Below are positions 41,767 to 50,833 of a stretch of 64,000 nt of DNA, piece after piece. The number at the start of each line of letters is the position of its first letter. Position 1 is the stretch's first letter. The notes under the pieces were generated by a model. That model was not told where the DNA came from. It made no database searches and was given only the letters and a program-made list of their open reading frames with translations. Source of the DNA: Paraburkholderia ultramafica (GTDB taxonomy: Bacteria; Pseudomonadota; Gammaproteobacteria; Burkholderiales; Burkholderiaceae); the NCBI RefSeq assembly GCF_902859915.1, contig NZ_CADIKK010000009.1:62001-126000 (forward strand), written 5' to 3'. Made by a program: the position numbers and the translations under genes.

Positions 41767-43717
41767 AACGAACCTCGTGCAGCTCGGCGGTCGAGCGTGC
41801 CGACAGCGCGGACAGCAATGCCGGAATGTCGTCGTCGTGCGGCACGAACGGCGAGTTGTCGCGCGGAATGCAGAAGGTGCTCTTGATCAGGAATTTCTTC
41901 GTCGCAACGTACAGGTTCTCCGGCACCTTCTGACCGGTCGACACGTAGTGCACCGGCAGCTTGTAGCGGATCACCGTATCGAGCACGCCGCCCAGATTGG
42001 TGGCTTCGTCGATCTTGGTCAGGATGCAGCCGGCGAGCGGCTGGTGATCGGGCGCACGCTGATAGGCCTGCACGACTTCGTTGAGCGTGTCGCCGTGACT
42101 CGTCGCGTTGAGCAGCAACAACCGCTGCACCGGCTGACCAGCGCGGCACAGCATCGCGATCTGGTCGGACACGAGGCGGTCGCGCTGGCTCATGCCGATC
42201 GTGTCGATCAGCACGATGTGCTTGTTGCGCAGTTCGGAGAGCGCGAGTTGCAGATCGGCGCCGTCCTTCACCGCGTGCACCGACACGCCGAGAATCTTGC
42301 CGAAGATGCGCAGTTGCTCGTGGCCGCCGATCCGGTAGCTGTCGGTGGTGAGCAGCGCGACCTTGCTCGCGCCGAAGCGCATCACGCAGCGCGCGGCGAG
42401 CTTCGCGGTGGTCGTCGTCTTGCCGACGCCCGTCGGGCCCATCAGCGCGAACACGCCGCCGCGCTCCATCAGCGCGTCCTCGTCCTCCATCACCGGCAGG
42501 TTCGATTCGAGCACCGAGCGCACCCACTCCATGCCGCCGTCCATCGTCTCGATGTCGTCGGGCAGGTTGTCGACCATCATCTGCACCAGTTGCGCGGAAA
42601 AGCCCGCGGCGAACAGGTGCTTGGTGAGCGCGGCGCGCGCCGGGCTGCGGCGTTGACGATCACCCCACAGCAGGCCGGCGAAGTGCTCTTCCATCATCCC
42701 GCGCATTGACGACAGTTCGTTCATCACGGTGTCGTTGACGACCTGCTCCATGCGCGCCTTGATCGCTTCAGCGACGGCCGCCGGCGTGCGGGCCTGGTCG
42801 CCGGTGGGCAGTGCCGGTGCGATCTTTTGCTCGGTGCGGCGCGCGGCGACTTGCGCGGCTTCGCGGGCCCATTCGGGTGTTTCGGTCACGGGCGGCTCGG
42901 CGGCCGGCTGCGCAGCGGGCTTGCCGACTTCGACGGCCGCGCCGAGTCCCTTGGCGGTGGCGGCGGCCGGCGTCATCGCTGCGGGATGTGCGCTGTATTC
43001 GCCTTGCTGTTGCTGCTGTTCGGCGGAGATGCGACGCGCATGGTCGATCAGCCAGGGATTCGATTCGGCCATCGTGCGCGGCGCGGCGGCATCGACCGTC
43101 GGTGCGGCGGGCGGGACTGGTACGCCGGCGGCTTTGAGCAGATCGGCACGCATGTCTTCCGACAGACGAGCCGCCGCTGCGCGGGCACTGGGAGCGACGG
43201 AGGTCGGCTGAGCGATAGGCTGGCTGATGGCCGGCGCCGGGTTCGCTCCGGCGCCCGGCAATGCCGTCGGCGGAGCAGTTGTGGAAATCGCCTTAGGCAT
43301 CGCTTTCGGTGCCGCGGCTTTTAGGGCGGCCGGCGGCGCTTCATTCACCGGCGTGTTCACCGGCGCGCTCGCGGGCATCGCTTCAACACCGGCTTCCGGG
43401 CTCGCGCCGAACACCGACGAAAACACATCGGGCATGCCGCTCGCGTACGGATTCGCCTGCATCGCCGGCAGCGCGCGCGGTGCGGCGAGCGACGGCAGTC
43501 CAGTGCCCGAACTCATCGGCGCGGTCTGGGCCGCGCTTGCGGCTTCGCGAGCCTTCGGCGCGATGGCTGCGAGATCGCTGTCGGCCAGCGCGACGATTTC
43601 GACGCTGCCGTCGTCCATCGTGCGATTGGACAACACGACCGCATCCGCACCGAGGGCTTCACGAACGAGACGCAGAGCATCGCGACTGGTAGCACCGACA
43701 AATTTACGAATGTTCAA
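41759..43717 (-). CDS. flhF: flagellar GTPase FlhF (SRP family)
   Basis: A 652-residue protein, longer than usual (about 370–480). It starts with TTG at 43717, five bases after GGGGGT. The basic/acidic B-domain (MNIRKFVGATSRDALRLVRE) is followed by some 250 residues of Ala/Pro-rich linker, then the N and G domains with GPTGVGKTTTTAKLAAR (G1), TDSYRIGGHEQLRIF, VLIDTIGMSQRD (G3) and LTKIDEATNLGG (G4). FlhF places the flagellum, working with FlhG. Confidence 0.96.
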   Translation of the reverse strand: MNIRKFVGATSRDALRLVREALGADAVVLSNRTMDDGSVEIVALADSDLAAIAPKAREAASAAQTAPMSSGTGLPSLAAPRALPAMQANPYASGMPDVFSSVFGASPEAGVEAMPASAPVNTPVNEAPPAALKAAAPKAMPKAISTTAPPTALPGAGANPAPAISQPIAQPTSVAPSARAAAARLSEDMRADLLKAAGVPVPPAAPTVDAAAPRTMAESNPWLIDHARRISAEQQQQQGEYSAHPAAMTPAAATAKGLGAAVEVGKPAAQPAAEPPVTETPEWAREAAQVAARRTEQKIAPALPTGDQARTPAAVAEAIKARMEQVVNDTVMNELSSMRGMMEEHFAGLLWGDRQRRSPARAALTKHLFAAGFSAQLVQMMVDNLPDDIETMDGGMEWVRSVLESNLPVMEDEDALMERGGVFALMGPTGVGKTTTTAKLAARCVMRFGASKVALLTTDSYRIGGHEQLRIFGKILGVSVHAVKDGADLQLALSELRNKHIVLIDTIGMSQRDRLVSDQIAMLCRAGQPVQRLLLLNATSHGDTLNEVVQAYQRAPDHQPLAGCILTKIDEATNLGGVLDTVIRYKLPVHYVSTGQKVPENLYVATKKFLIKSTFCIPRDNSPFVPHDDDIPALLSALSARSTAELHEVRFG

Positions 43718-44043
43718 GCTGGACCCCCGATGAGGTAAACGGACTGACGGACCGGCAACACACCGCTTCCCATTGAGATCAATTATTGCGAAAGTCGTCG
43801 AGCGACGATCGATCGATAAAGACCGTTAAAGGTAGGCAATTCGCGCGATGGAGATACGGCCGATGCGGCGCGCCCGCGGGTTTCAAACGGGGTTCTGACC
43901 AGCGCCGCGCGGCGCTTTCCCGACGACGGAATGTAGGCGTCGAACCGCGCGCGAGCACACCGGGTAAGCCGCTGAAATGAAAACCGGCGCTCAGGAGCGC
44001 CGGCAAAAAGCTTCGACTGCAGATGCCGATACTGAGCGGCGAC
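43718..44043. other. intergenic region between flhF and flhA
   Basis: 326 bp separating flhA from flhF, with a terminator near its right end, so flhFG-fliA must have its own promoter here. CGATCGATCGAT-type short repeats are present around 43805–43825. Neither a sigma-28 site nor the early-class block was recognised, and no convincing gene. Confidence 0.5.
43984..44003. terminator. terminator downstream of flhA
   Basis: CCGGCGCT (43984–43991), CAGG loop, AGCGCCGG (43996–44003), followed on the minus strand by TTTTC and preceded by a run of T. It lies 41 bp after the flhA stop. Confidence 0.88.
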
Positions 44044-46146
44044 TTAGCCGTGCGCGCCGATCAGATTCACCACCTTGACGTTGCGGGTGTCGGGCACTTC
44101 CGCATACGAGAGCACCTTCAACTGCGGCAGGCTGCGGCGCAGGAAGCGCGCGAGCATCGGCCGCAACGCGTGCTGCACCAGCAGCACCGGCGCAAGCCCG
44201 ATGTTCTGCTGACGCGTCATCGCCTTCTGGGTTTCGTTGAGCAGCGTGTTCGCGAGCCCCGGCTCGAGTCCCGGATTGGCGCCGGTCGACAGCGCCTGCG
44301 ACAACACCCGCTCCAGATTCGAATCGAGGCCCATCACCTGCATGTCGCCGGTGCCGGGGAACCACTGCTGCGTGATCGCGCGGCCCAGCGCGAGGCGCAC
44401 GGCGGCGGTGAGATCGTGCGCGTCGCTGATCTTCGGCGCGTGTTCGGAAAGCGCTTCGAGAATCGTGCGCAAGTCGCGGATCGGCACGCCTTCCTCCAGC
44501 AGGTTTTGCAGCACCTTTTGCAACGTGGTGAGCGGCAGCGTCTTCGGCACCAGATCATCGACCAGCGACGGCGTGTCTTTCTGCATCCGTTCGAGCAGCG
44601 CCTGCACTTCGCGGCGGCCGAGCAGTTCCGACGCGTGCGTGACGACCAGGTGATTCAGATGCGTGGCGACCACCGTGCTCGAATCGACCACCGTGTAGCC
44701 GTACACCTGCGCCTGTTCGCGCAGATTCGTATCGATCCAGATGGCGGGCAGCCCGAACGCCGGGTCTTGGGTCGGCGTACCCGGCAGCGCGGCGGAAACC
44801 TGGCCGGGATTGATCGCCAGCCACTGCCCCGGATACGCTTCCCCGACACCCACTTCGACATCCTTGAGTGCGATGCGATAACCGTTCGGCCGCAATTCGA
44901 GGTTGTCGCGGATATGGATGACCGGCGGCAAAAAGCCGATCTCCTGCGCGAACTTCTTGCGGATGCTCTTGATCCGCTTGAGCAGTTCGCCGTCCGAGTT
45001 CTTGTCGACGAGCGGGATCAGCCGGTAGCCGACTTCGAGGCCGAGCGTGTCGATCATCGTCACGTCGTCCCAGCTCGCTTCGGTGTTCTCGACCGGGGCC
45101 AGCGCGGCCGGTGCGACATCGACGAGCGCGGTGCCGCTCTTGCGCTCTTCGGCGCGCTTTTTCATCGTGCGGCCGAGCTGGATCAGACCGCCGCCGAGCA
45201 CCAGAAACGCGAAGTGCGGCATGCCCGGAATCAGGCCCATCAGCACCAGAATGCAGCCGGTGATCATCAGCACGCGCGGATTCGTGAACAGCTGGCCGGT
45301 GAGCTGTGTGCCGATGTCCTCGTTGGTCGCGACGCGCGAGACGATCACACCGGCGGCGGTCGAAATCACCAGCGACGGGATCTGCGCGACGAGGCCGTCG
45401 CCGATCGTCAGCAGCGTGTAGTTCTTGCCCGCCGCCGCGAAGTCCATGTTGTGCTGGACCATCCCGACGATCAGCCCGCCGACGATGTTGATCACCATGA
45501 TCAGCAAACCGGCGATCGCATCGCCGCGCACGAACTTGCTCGCGCCGTCCATCGAGCCGTAGAACTCGGCTTCCTGCGAGACTTCCGCGCGCCGCTTGCG
45601 GGCCTGCTCTTCGTTGATGAGGCCGGCGTTCAGATCGGCGTCGATCGCCATCTGCTTGCCGGGCATCGCATCGAGCGTGAAGCGCGCGGACACTTCCGCG
45701 ATACGCCCCGCGCCCTTGGTGATCACCATGAAGTTGATCACCATCAGAATGATAAAGACGACGATCCCGACCGCGAAGTTGCCGCCCACGAGGAAGTGGC
45801 CGAACGACTCGATCACCTGGCCGGCCGCGCCCGGGCCGGTGTGGCCTTCGAGCAGCACGACCCGCGTCGACGCCACGTTCAGCGACAGGCGCAGCAAGGT
45901 CGAGAACAGCAGCACGCTCGGGAAGGCGGCAAAGTCGAGCGGCTTCATCGTGTACATGCTGACGAGCAGCACCATCACGGACAGCGCGATGTTGAAGGTG
46001 AACAACAGATCCAGCAGGAACGGCGGCAACGGCAGAATCATCATGCCGAGGATCATGCAGATCAGCACCGGCCCGGCGAGGGCACGCAAACTGGTGCTGC
46101 TCAAGGCATCCGGGCGTCGGGCGAGGAAACCGGCGCGAGCGTTCAT
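44044..46146 (-). CDS. flhA: flagellar export gate protein FlhA
   Basis: A 700-residue protein. The N-terminal half has eight membrane helices and the FHIPEP region (FNIALSVMVLLVSMYTMKPL, FAAFPSVLLFSTLLRLSLNV, ARFTLDAMPGKQMAIDADLN). The C-terminal half is the cytoplasmic nonameric ring domain. FlhA is the proton-driven export component that docks chaperone-substrate complexes. Its ATG overlaps the flhB stop by four bases. Confidence 0.97.
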   Translation of the reverse strand: MNARAGFLARRPDALSSTSLRALAGPVLICMILGMMILPLPPFLLDLLFTFNIALSVMVLLVSMYTMKPLDFAAFPSVLLFSTLLRLSLNVASTRVVLLEGHTGPGAAGQVIESFGHFLVGGNFAVGIVVFIILMVINFMVITKGAGRIAEVSARFTLDAMPGKQMAIDADLNAGLINEEQARKRRAEVSQEAEFYGSMDGASKFVRGDAIAGLLIMVINIVGGLIVGMVQHNMDFAAAGKNYTLLTIGDGLVAQIPSLVISTAAGVIVSRVATNEDIGTQLTGQLFTNPRVLMITGCILVLMGLIPGMPHFAFLVLGGGLIQLGRTMKKRAEERKSGTALVDVAPAALAPVENTEASWDDVTMIDTLGLEVGYRLIPLVDKNSDGELLKRIKSIRKKFAQEIGFLPPVIHIRDNLELRPNGYRIALKDVEVGVGEAYPGQWLAINPGQVSAALPGTPTQDPAFGLPAIWIDTNLREQAQVYGYTVVDSSTVVATHLNHLVVTHASELLGRREVQALLERMQKDTPSLVDDLVPKTLPLTTLQKVLQNLLEEGVPIRDLRTILEALSEHAPKISDAHDLTAAVRLALGRAITQQWFPGTGDMQVMGLDSNLERVLSQALSTGANPGLEPGLANTLLNETQKAMTRQQNIGLAPVLLVQHALRPMLARFLRRSLPQLKVLSYAEVPDTRNVKVVNLIGAHG

Positions 46147-47366
46147 GCGGAGGCTCCTGAAGCGTCGTCGTTAGCGGGATTAACAGCGGGGTTGAGCGTG
46201 TCGGCGGCTTCCTGATCGGCTTCATCGTCCGATACGCCGCCCTTGTCGAGTTCCGCCGGCACGTCGAAATCGGTCGGTGCGACCGGCGCGACGCCACCTT
46301 CGGCTTTAAAGCGCCGCAACTGATACACCCACGCGAGCACTTCGGCGACCGCGCCATACAGCGGGCCGGGAATCTCGCGGTTCAGATCGACGTTGTGATA
46401 CAGCGCGCGCGCAAGCGGCGGCGCTTCGAGCAGCGGCACATTGTGCTCGGCGGCCAGCTCGCGAATCCGCGCGGCCACCAGGTTCACACCCTTGGCGACC
46501 ACCTTCGGCGCACGCATCTCGCCGTCGGTGTATTGCAGCGCGACCGCGAAGTGCGTCGGGTTGGTCACCACCACGTCCGCCTTCGGCACCTGCGTCATCA
46601 TCCGGCGACGCGCAATGGCCCGCTGCTGCTGGCGAATCTTGCCCTTGATGTGCGGGTCGCCTTCGCTTTCGCGGTGCTCGCGCTTCACTTCTTCCTTCGT
46701 CATGCGCAGCTTCTTGTGGAACTGCCAGAGCTGGTACGGCACGTCGAGCGCCGCCACCGCGAACATGCCGGCCACCGTCATCCCGCAGCACACGGCAATC
46801 AGATGCAGTGAATTGGCGAGCGCGAGTTGCAGCGGCTGGGTGGCGAGCGCGAGGATCTCGTCGCGGCGATTCCAGATCGCCGTGCCGCCGATAATCCCCA
46901 CCACCAGCGTCTTCGCGAGCGACATGCCGAGCTGGATCGGCCCGTTGATCGAAAACATCCGGCCGAAGCCTTCAATCGGATTGAGCCGGTTGAACTTGGC
47001 CTCGAGCCCTTTCGCCGACAGTTGCCAGCCGCCCAGCGCCAGCGGCGCGAGCAAGGCGGCAAGACCGGTGAAGCCGAGAATCGGCAGCAGTGCGTAGAGC
47101 CCTTCGCGGCCGGCGACGCCCGCGCCGATCAGCATGCGGTTAGTCTCGAAGCTGCTGGCGTGGTCGAACGTGAGCGACGCGCGCAGCATGTTCTGCAAAT
47201 GTTCGCCGATGCTGCCGGACATCCCCCACGCGCCGTAGAACCCCGCCGCCAGCAACGCAAACGTCGACAGCTCCCGCGAACGCACGATCTGCCCTTCCTC
47301 GCGCGCCTTCTGCAGGCGCCGGGGAGTGGCTGATTCGGTTTTTTCGAGGTCGCTGTCCTCTGCCAC
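46143..47366 (-). CDS. flhB: flagellar export switch protein FlhB
   Basis: A 407-residue protein with GTG start (VAEDSDLEKTE) seven bases after GGAGAG; an upstream ATG frame lacks a ribosome site. Four membrane helices are followed by a cytoplasmic domain with the autocleavage motif NPTH (VVTNPTHFAVALQY) and PKVVAKGVNLVAARIRELA. Cleavage and FliK contact switch export from rod/hook to filament substrates. It is the first gene of flhBA, with an early-class promoter block about 95 nt upstream. Confidence 0.97.
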   Translation of the reverse strand: MAEDSDLEKTESATPRRLQKAREEGQIVRSRELSTFALLAAGFYGAWGMSGSIGEHLQNMLRASLTFDHASSFETNRMLIGAGVAGREGLYALLPILGFTGLAALLAPLALGGWQLSAKGLEAKFNRLNPIEGFGRMFSINGPIQLGMSLAKTLVVGIIGGTAIWNRRDEILALATQPLQLALANSLHLIAVCCGMTVAGMFAVAALDVPYQLWQFHKKLRMTKEEVKREHRESEGDPHIKGKIRQQQRAIARRRMMTQVPKADVVVTNPTHFAVALQYTDGEMRAPKVVAKGVNLVAARIRELAAEHNVPLLEAPPLARALYHNVDLNREIPGPLYGAVAEVLAWVYQLRRFKAEGGVAPVAPTDFDVPAELDKGGVSDDEADQEAADTLNPAVNPANDDASGASA

Positions 47367-47427
47367 ACAAGCTCTCCAGTCGGCCGAGGCACGGCGCCTC
47401 TTTCCAGTGAGAGCGATTATTCCCGCT

Positions 47428-47480
47428 CGACGCAAGCGGCGATCGGCGGATAAGGGCGGAGAAAGGGGGGTATTTCGACG
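47428..47480. promoter_or_regulatory. putative class II promoter block upstream of flhB
   Basis: CGACGCAAGCGGCGATCGG (47428–47446), GGATAAGG, GAAAGGGGGG (47461–47470) and TATTTCGACG repeat the flgB/flgA block nearly base for base and lie at a similar distance from the gene they face. Confidence 0.5.
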
Positions 47481-47486
47481 GATGAA

Positions 47487-47518
47487 CCAGGCGCCCGCGC
47501 GATCTCGCGCGCGCCTGG
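47487..47518. terminator. hairpin downstream of the DUF3443 gene
   Basis: CCAGGCGC (47487–47494) and GCGCCTGG (47511–47518) form an 8-bp stem around a GC-rich loop. It lies just after the DUF3443 stop (47541) and before the flhB promoter. There is no T-run of note. Confidence 0.45.
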
Positions 47519-47540
47519 CCTTACTCTTCGGCGCTACGCG

Positions 47541-48854
47541 TCAGAAGCCCACGTAGGGCGACTGGCCGCCGCTCGCGGTCTTGTCGATGCCGTAGTACAC
47601 GTGACGGCCATAGAAGAACGGCAGACCGAGGTCGAAGCTGCTGCTGCCGCCGATCTGTCCGGCGAGGTCGTTGAACGCGAAGTTGCTGCCGTTGCTGAAC
47701 AGCGTGGCCGCACTGAGGATGCCGATGCTGACGCTCGCCGTCGCCTTGTTCGCTCCGACCAGCGTCACCGACCGGGTCTGCGCGGACGACGGGCAGTAGA
47801 AGCCCGAGAAGTTGCTGCCGCACAGCGTGAGCGAGCTATCGGTGAAGAAGTAGCCGTTCGAGCCCGAATCGAGGAACGCCTGGACCGTCGTGCCGTTGAA
47901 AGTGCTGTTGTTCAGATCGCCAAAGGCATCGGTCGTGAAGGTCTGCGACGCGGCCAGCGCATTGTTCGACTGCGTGCCGATGCCGAACACCAGCGTACCG
48001 GTGGCCGACGCCGCGCCGGTGTCCGGCAGCGGTGGCATCTGCACGATCACGCCGTTGTTGTCGACCGGGAAGTTCGCCACCGGATTGGCAACCTGCTGCG
48101 CGAGCGGCACCGCGGTGCGGGTGCACGACGTGCCGCCCGGGCATGCGAAGTAATTGCTAAAGTTCGCGGCGGTTACCGGGTTCGCGCAGGTGGCGCCGCA
48201 ATCGGTGGGCGCCGTGCCGACGCCGAGAATGCCGTTTGCGCCGAGATCGCCGGCCGTGTTGTCCGCCGAGCCGCTGCCGCAACCGCGCGGCACCGTGCTT
48301 GCGTCCTTGTCGCCGATGATCTGCAGCGGGATGCTGGCCGTGGTCGTCTCGCCGCCGATCGTGATGGCCGCGGTGCGCACCGTGCCCCACGTGAAGCCGT
48401 CGGCGAAGGTCGCGCACTCGGCCAGCTGCGCGCCGCTGCCGCTCACGGTGCTGACCGGCAACGCACTGAGCAACGACGAGTTCAGCACCGAGCCGACCAC
48501 CCGCAGCCCGAACGAACCGGTGTCGAGCTGGATGTTGTTGATGGTCTGGCAATTGGACGGCGCGCCGGGCGCGCAAATCGTCACGCTGACCCCGGGAATA
48601 TTGATGACGCCGCTCACGCCGTGGCCGACCGTGATCGCCACCGTGTTCGCGGCGGTCGCGGCAATCGGTTGCTGGGTCGGGCTGGCCGGCAGTGAGCCGC
48701 CGTTCAGCGGGCTCGACGAATTGCTGCTGGAGCTGCCGCTGTCGCCACCGCCACACGCGGCGAGCGTCGCCAGCAGCGCTACGGCCAGGGCGCCCTGCAG
48801 CCAGCCTTTGAGGTTCACACCAATACGCATGGTTCGCATCGTCGTCCTCGCCAT
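47541..48854 (-). CDS. DUF3443 lipoprotein with pepsin-like motifs
   Basis: A 437-residue predicted lipoprotein starting MARTTMRTMRIG, its ATG overlapping the DUF2844 stop (TAATG). The signal ends in a lipobox (TLAAC, Cys34) followed by a Gly/Ser linker. Two motifs stand out: LDTGSFGLRV (Asp111) and LDSGSNGYFF (Asp329), about 218 residues apart, with NGILGVG (207–213) between them. This is the layout of bilobal pepsin-like aspartic proteases. The family is annotated only as a domain of unknown function, so the protease idea is an inference. Several cysteines suggest disulfides. It is the partner of the upstream DUF2844 protein. Confidence 0.85.
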   Translation of the reverse strand: MARTTMRTMRIGVNLKGWLQGALAVALLATLAACGGGDSGSSSSNSSSPLNGGSLPASPTQQPIAATAANTVAITVGHGVSGVINIPGVSVTICAPGAPSNCQTINNIQLDTGSFGLRVVGSVLNSSLLSALPVSTVSGSGAQLAECATFADGFTWGTVRTAAITIGGETTTASIPLQIIGDKDASTVPRGCGSGSADNTAGDLGANGILGVGTAPTDCGATCANPVTAANFSNYFACPGGTSCTRTAVPLAQQVANPVANFPVDNNGVIVQMPPLPDTGAASATGTLVFGIGTQSNNALAASQTFTTDAFGDLNNSTFNGTTVQAFLDSGSNGYFFTDSSLTLCGSNFSGFYCPSSAQTRSVTLVGANKATASVSIGILSAATLFSNGSNFAFNDLAGQIGGSSSFDLGLPFFYGRHVYYGIDKTASGGQSPYVGF

Positions 48855-49399
48855 TACTGGATGTCGGAACCGCTGACGCCGGCCGGCAGCGCGGGCGGCA
48901 GCCACGCCTGACCGCTGAACGCGCCCATGTGGCCGCCGGAGCGCACCACGAGGCTGCTCTGGTCGACGCTGACCGGACCACGGCCGCCGCCGCGCGCCGC
49001 GCGTACCGCCTTCACACCGGCGACATATTGCGGGAAATAGCTACCGAGCAGATCGTTCAGATCCGGCATTTGCGGGCCGCGCCATGCGATGCCGAACACG
49101 GAGCCGTCAGCGGCAAGATATTCGCGGACCACGGTGCCGTTGCCGAGCGCGGTTTCACGCACGGTGTAAGACGCGGAAGCCGAAGTGGAAGAAGCTGCGC
49201 TCGATGCCGAACGCATCACGCCCTGTGCCGAGGTGGCGGCGCTGCTGCCAGGCTGGACGACGCGGGAAGAAACCGATGCGCCCGTGGGCGGCGTCATCGG
49301 CGCGCCGCCCAGTCCCGCATGAGCGGACTGCACGGCTGATAGCGAACAGGGTAAAGCTAGCGCCGTAACGATCCCGGCGCGGCGTACGCGACTCCACAT
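48854..49399 (-). CDS. DUF2844 secreted protein
   Basis: A 181-residue protein starting MWSRVRRAG seven bases after GGGAGGAG. It has a Sec-type signal (ALALPCSLSAVQSAHA, about 12–27), a Ser/Ala-rich spacer, and a conserved part with YTVRETALGNGTVVREYLAA, DGSVFGIAWRGPQMPDLNDL, LGSYFPQYVAGV. It is probably periplasmic. DUF2844 and DUF3443 genes regularly occur as a pair; function unknown. The 265 bp upstream to cheZ hold a small inverted repeat (TGAGGG/CCCTCA at about 49492–49507) and nothing else recognised. Confidence 0.85.
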   Translation of the reverse strand: MWSRVRRAGIVTALALPCSLSAVQSAHAGLGGAPMTPPTGASVSSRVVQPGSSAATSAQGVMRSASSAASSTSASASYTVRETALGNGTVVREYLAADGSVFGIAWRGPQMPDLNDLLGSYFPQYVAGVKAVRAARGGGRGPVSVDQSSLVVRSGGHMGAFSGQAWLPPALPAGVSGSDIQ

Positions 49400-49664
49400 G
49401 GCGATGCTCCTCCCGAGCGGCGGCTCGGTTCGCACCGCGCGCGAACCGGCTGTAAGTACGCAGATGATACGGCACCACCGCGGTCGCAATCATGAGGGGT
49501 GTCCCTCACCGTGCCACAAACCGGCGACTGTTTTCTACGGAAGGCCGTGCCGTTGCTTGAGCTCGTAGTATGCCTGTGGATTGTGTCCATAGACAGCAAG
49601 CGCATGTGCATGCGTGGCTTGTCATGCTGAGGCCGGCGGCACAACGAGAAGGCGCCCCGCAGCG

Positions 49665-50375
49665 TCAGAATCCCAGGCTTGCAAGCAGATCGTCGACTTG
49701 CGACTGGTCCTGCACCACATCCGTTTTGCCTTCCGGATTGATCTGCGGACCATTCAGCAGATGTTCGGGGCTGCCGGTCGGCGACACCTCGGCCGCCAGC
49801 GCCGCCGCGTTCGCCGCGAACTGCTCGCGCCGCTCGAGCGCGATGTTCTCGACCAGCACGCCGAGCAACTGCTGCTCGATCAGGTACACGACGTCCGTGA
49901 TCTTCTTGATGACCTGGCCGGTCAGATCCTGGAAGTCCTGCGCCAGCATGATCGCCATCAGCTGCGAGTTGGTCGCGCTGGTCGCCTCGGGCACGCCTTG
50001 CAAAAAGGTGCGCGTGTCGTTCATCAGCGCGCGCACTTCCTCGCGCTCGATCGGCGCCGCGTACCACTGCTCCCAGCGCGCGTCGAGCTCACCCGCGTCT
50101 TTCTGCAGTTGCTCCTGGACCGGCTTGGCGATGTCGATCGCCGACAGGACGCGCTCGGCGGCCTGCTCGGTCATGTCCGCGATGTACTTCAGACGATCGC
50201 GAGCATCGGGTACGGCTTCCGCCGCCCGCTCGACGTGCTTGTCGAGCCCGAGCTCACGCATTGAATCGCGCAGCGTGCGCGTCAGTTGTCCAATGCGGGC
50301 GAGGATGCGATCGGACGCGAAGTCGCCGCTCTCGTTGACCGCTTCGGCGCCAGGCGCTTGGGTCGGCAGAGTCAC
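49665..50375 (-). CDS. cheZ: CheY-phosphate phosphatase CheZ
   Basis: A 236-residue helical protein with a GTG start one base after the cheY stop. The phosphatase helix QDFQDLTGQVIKKITDV (with the catalytic Gln) and the C-terminal CheY-binding peptide QVDDLLASLGF are both present. CheZ speeds CheY-P loss and terminates the tumble signal. It is the last gene of the chemotaxis unit. Confidence 0.96.
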   Translation of the reverse strand: MTLPTQAPGAEAVNESGDFASDRILARIGQLTRTLRDSMRELGLDKHVERAAEAVPDARDRLKYIADMTEQAAERVLSAIDIAKPVQEQLQKDAGELDARWEQWYAAPIEREEVRALMNDTRTFLQGVPEATSATNSQLMAIMLAQDFQDLTGQVIKKITDVVYLIEQQLLGVLVENIALERREQFAANAAALAAEVSPTGSPEHLLNGPQINPEGKTDVVQDQSQVDDLLASLGF

Positions 50376-50376
50376 A

Positions 50377-50772
50377 TCAGCTCCCGGCTTTCGCCATCTT
50401 CTCGAGAATCTTGTTGAGCTTCTCGTCGAGCGTCGCCGCCGTGAACGGCTTGACGACATAACCGCTCGCGCCGGCCTGAGCCGCCGCGATGATGTTTTCC
50501 TTCTTCGACTCGGCCGTGACCATTAGCACCGGCAGATGCGCGAGGTTGGCGTCGGCGCGGATTTCCTTGAGCATCGCCAGACCGTCGAGGTTCGGCATGT
50601 TCCAGTCGGAGATCACGAACTCGTAGGTGCCGCTGCGCAGACGCGCGAGGCCGGCCTGACCGTCTTCGGCTTCATCGACGTTCGAGTAGCCCAGCTCTTT
50701 GAGGAGGTTGCGGACGATCCGGCGCATCGTCGGAAAGTCGTCAACTACCAGAATCTTCATTCCCTTATCCAT
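50377..50772 (-). CDS. cheY: chemotaxis response regulator CheY
   Basis: A 131-residue single-domain receiver next to cheZ. The acidic pair is DD (11–12), the phosphoacceptor Asp56 ([11 protein letters not shown]), with the Thr in MVTAES and Lys in VVKPF. It is very close to E. coli CheY and is the likely motor-switch regulator binding FliM. ATG at 50772 follows AAGGGA. Confidence 0.96.
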   Translation of the reverse strand: MDKGMKILVVDDFPTMRRIVRNLLKELGYSNVDEAEDGQAGLARLRSGTYEFVISDWNMPNLDGLAMLKEIRADANLAHLPVLMVTAESKKENIIAAAQAGASGYVVKPFTAATLDEKLNKILEKMAKAGS

Positions 50773-50833
50773 TTCATTCCCTTTGCTTGTTCCATGTTGC
50801 GGCGCTTGACCGCCTCAATCTACCCGGCCCGCA

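Noticed and set aside
43779..44006. A 75-codon frame between flhF and flhA
   Set aside because: It runs through the flhA terminator hairpin, has no ribosome site and no protein-like features.
44023..46215. A 730-codon plus-strand open frame opposite flhA
   Set aside because: It mirrors flhA, is very Arg/His/Gln-rich with no recognisable domain, and is a by-product of high-GC third positions.
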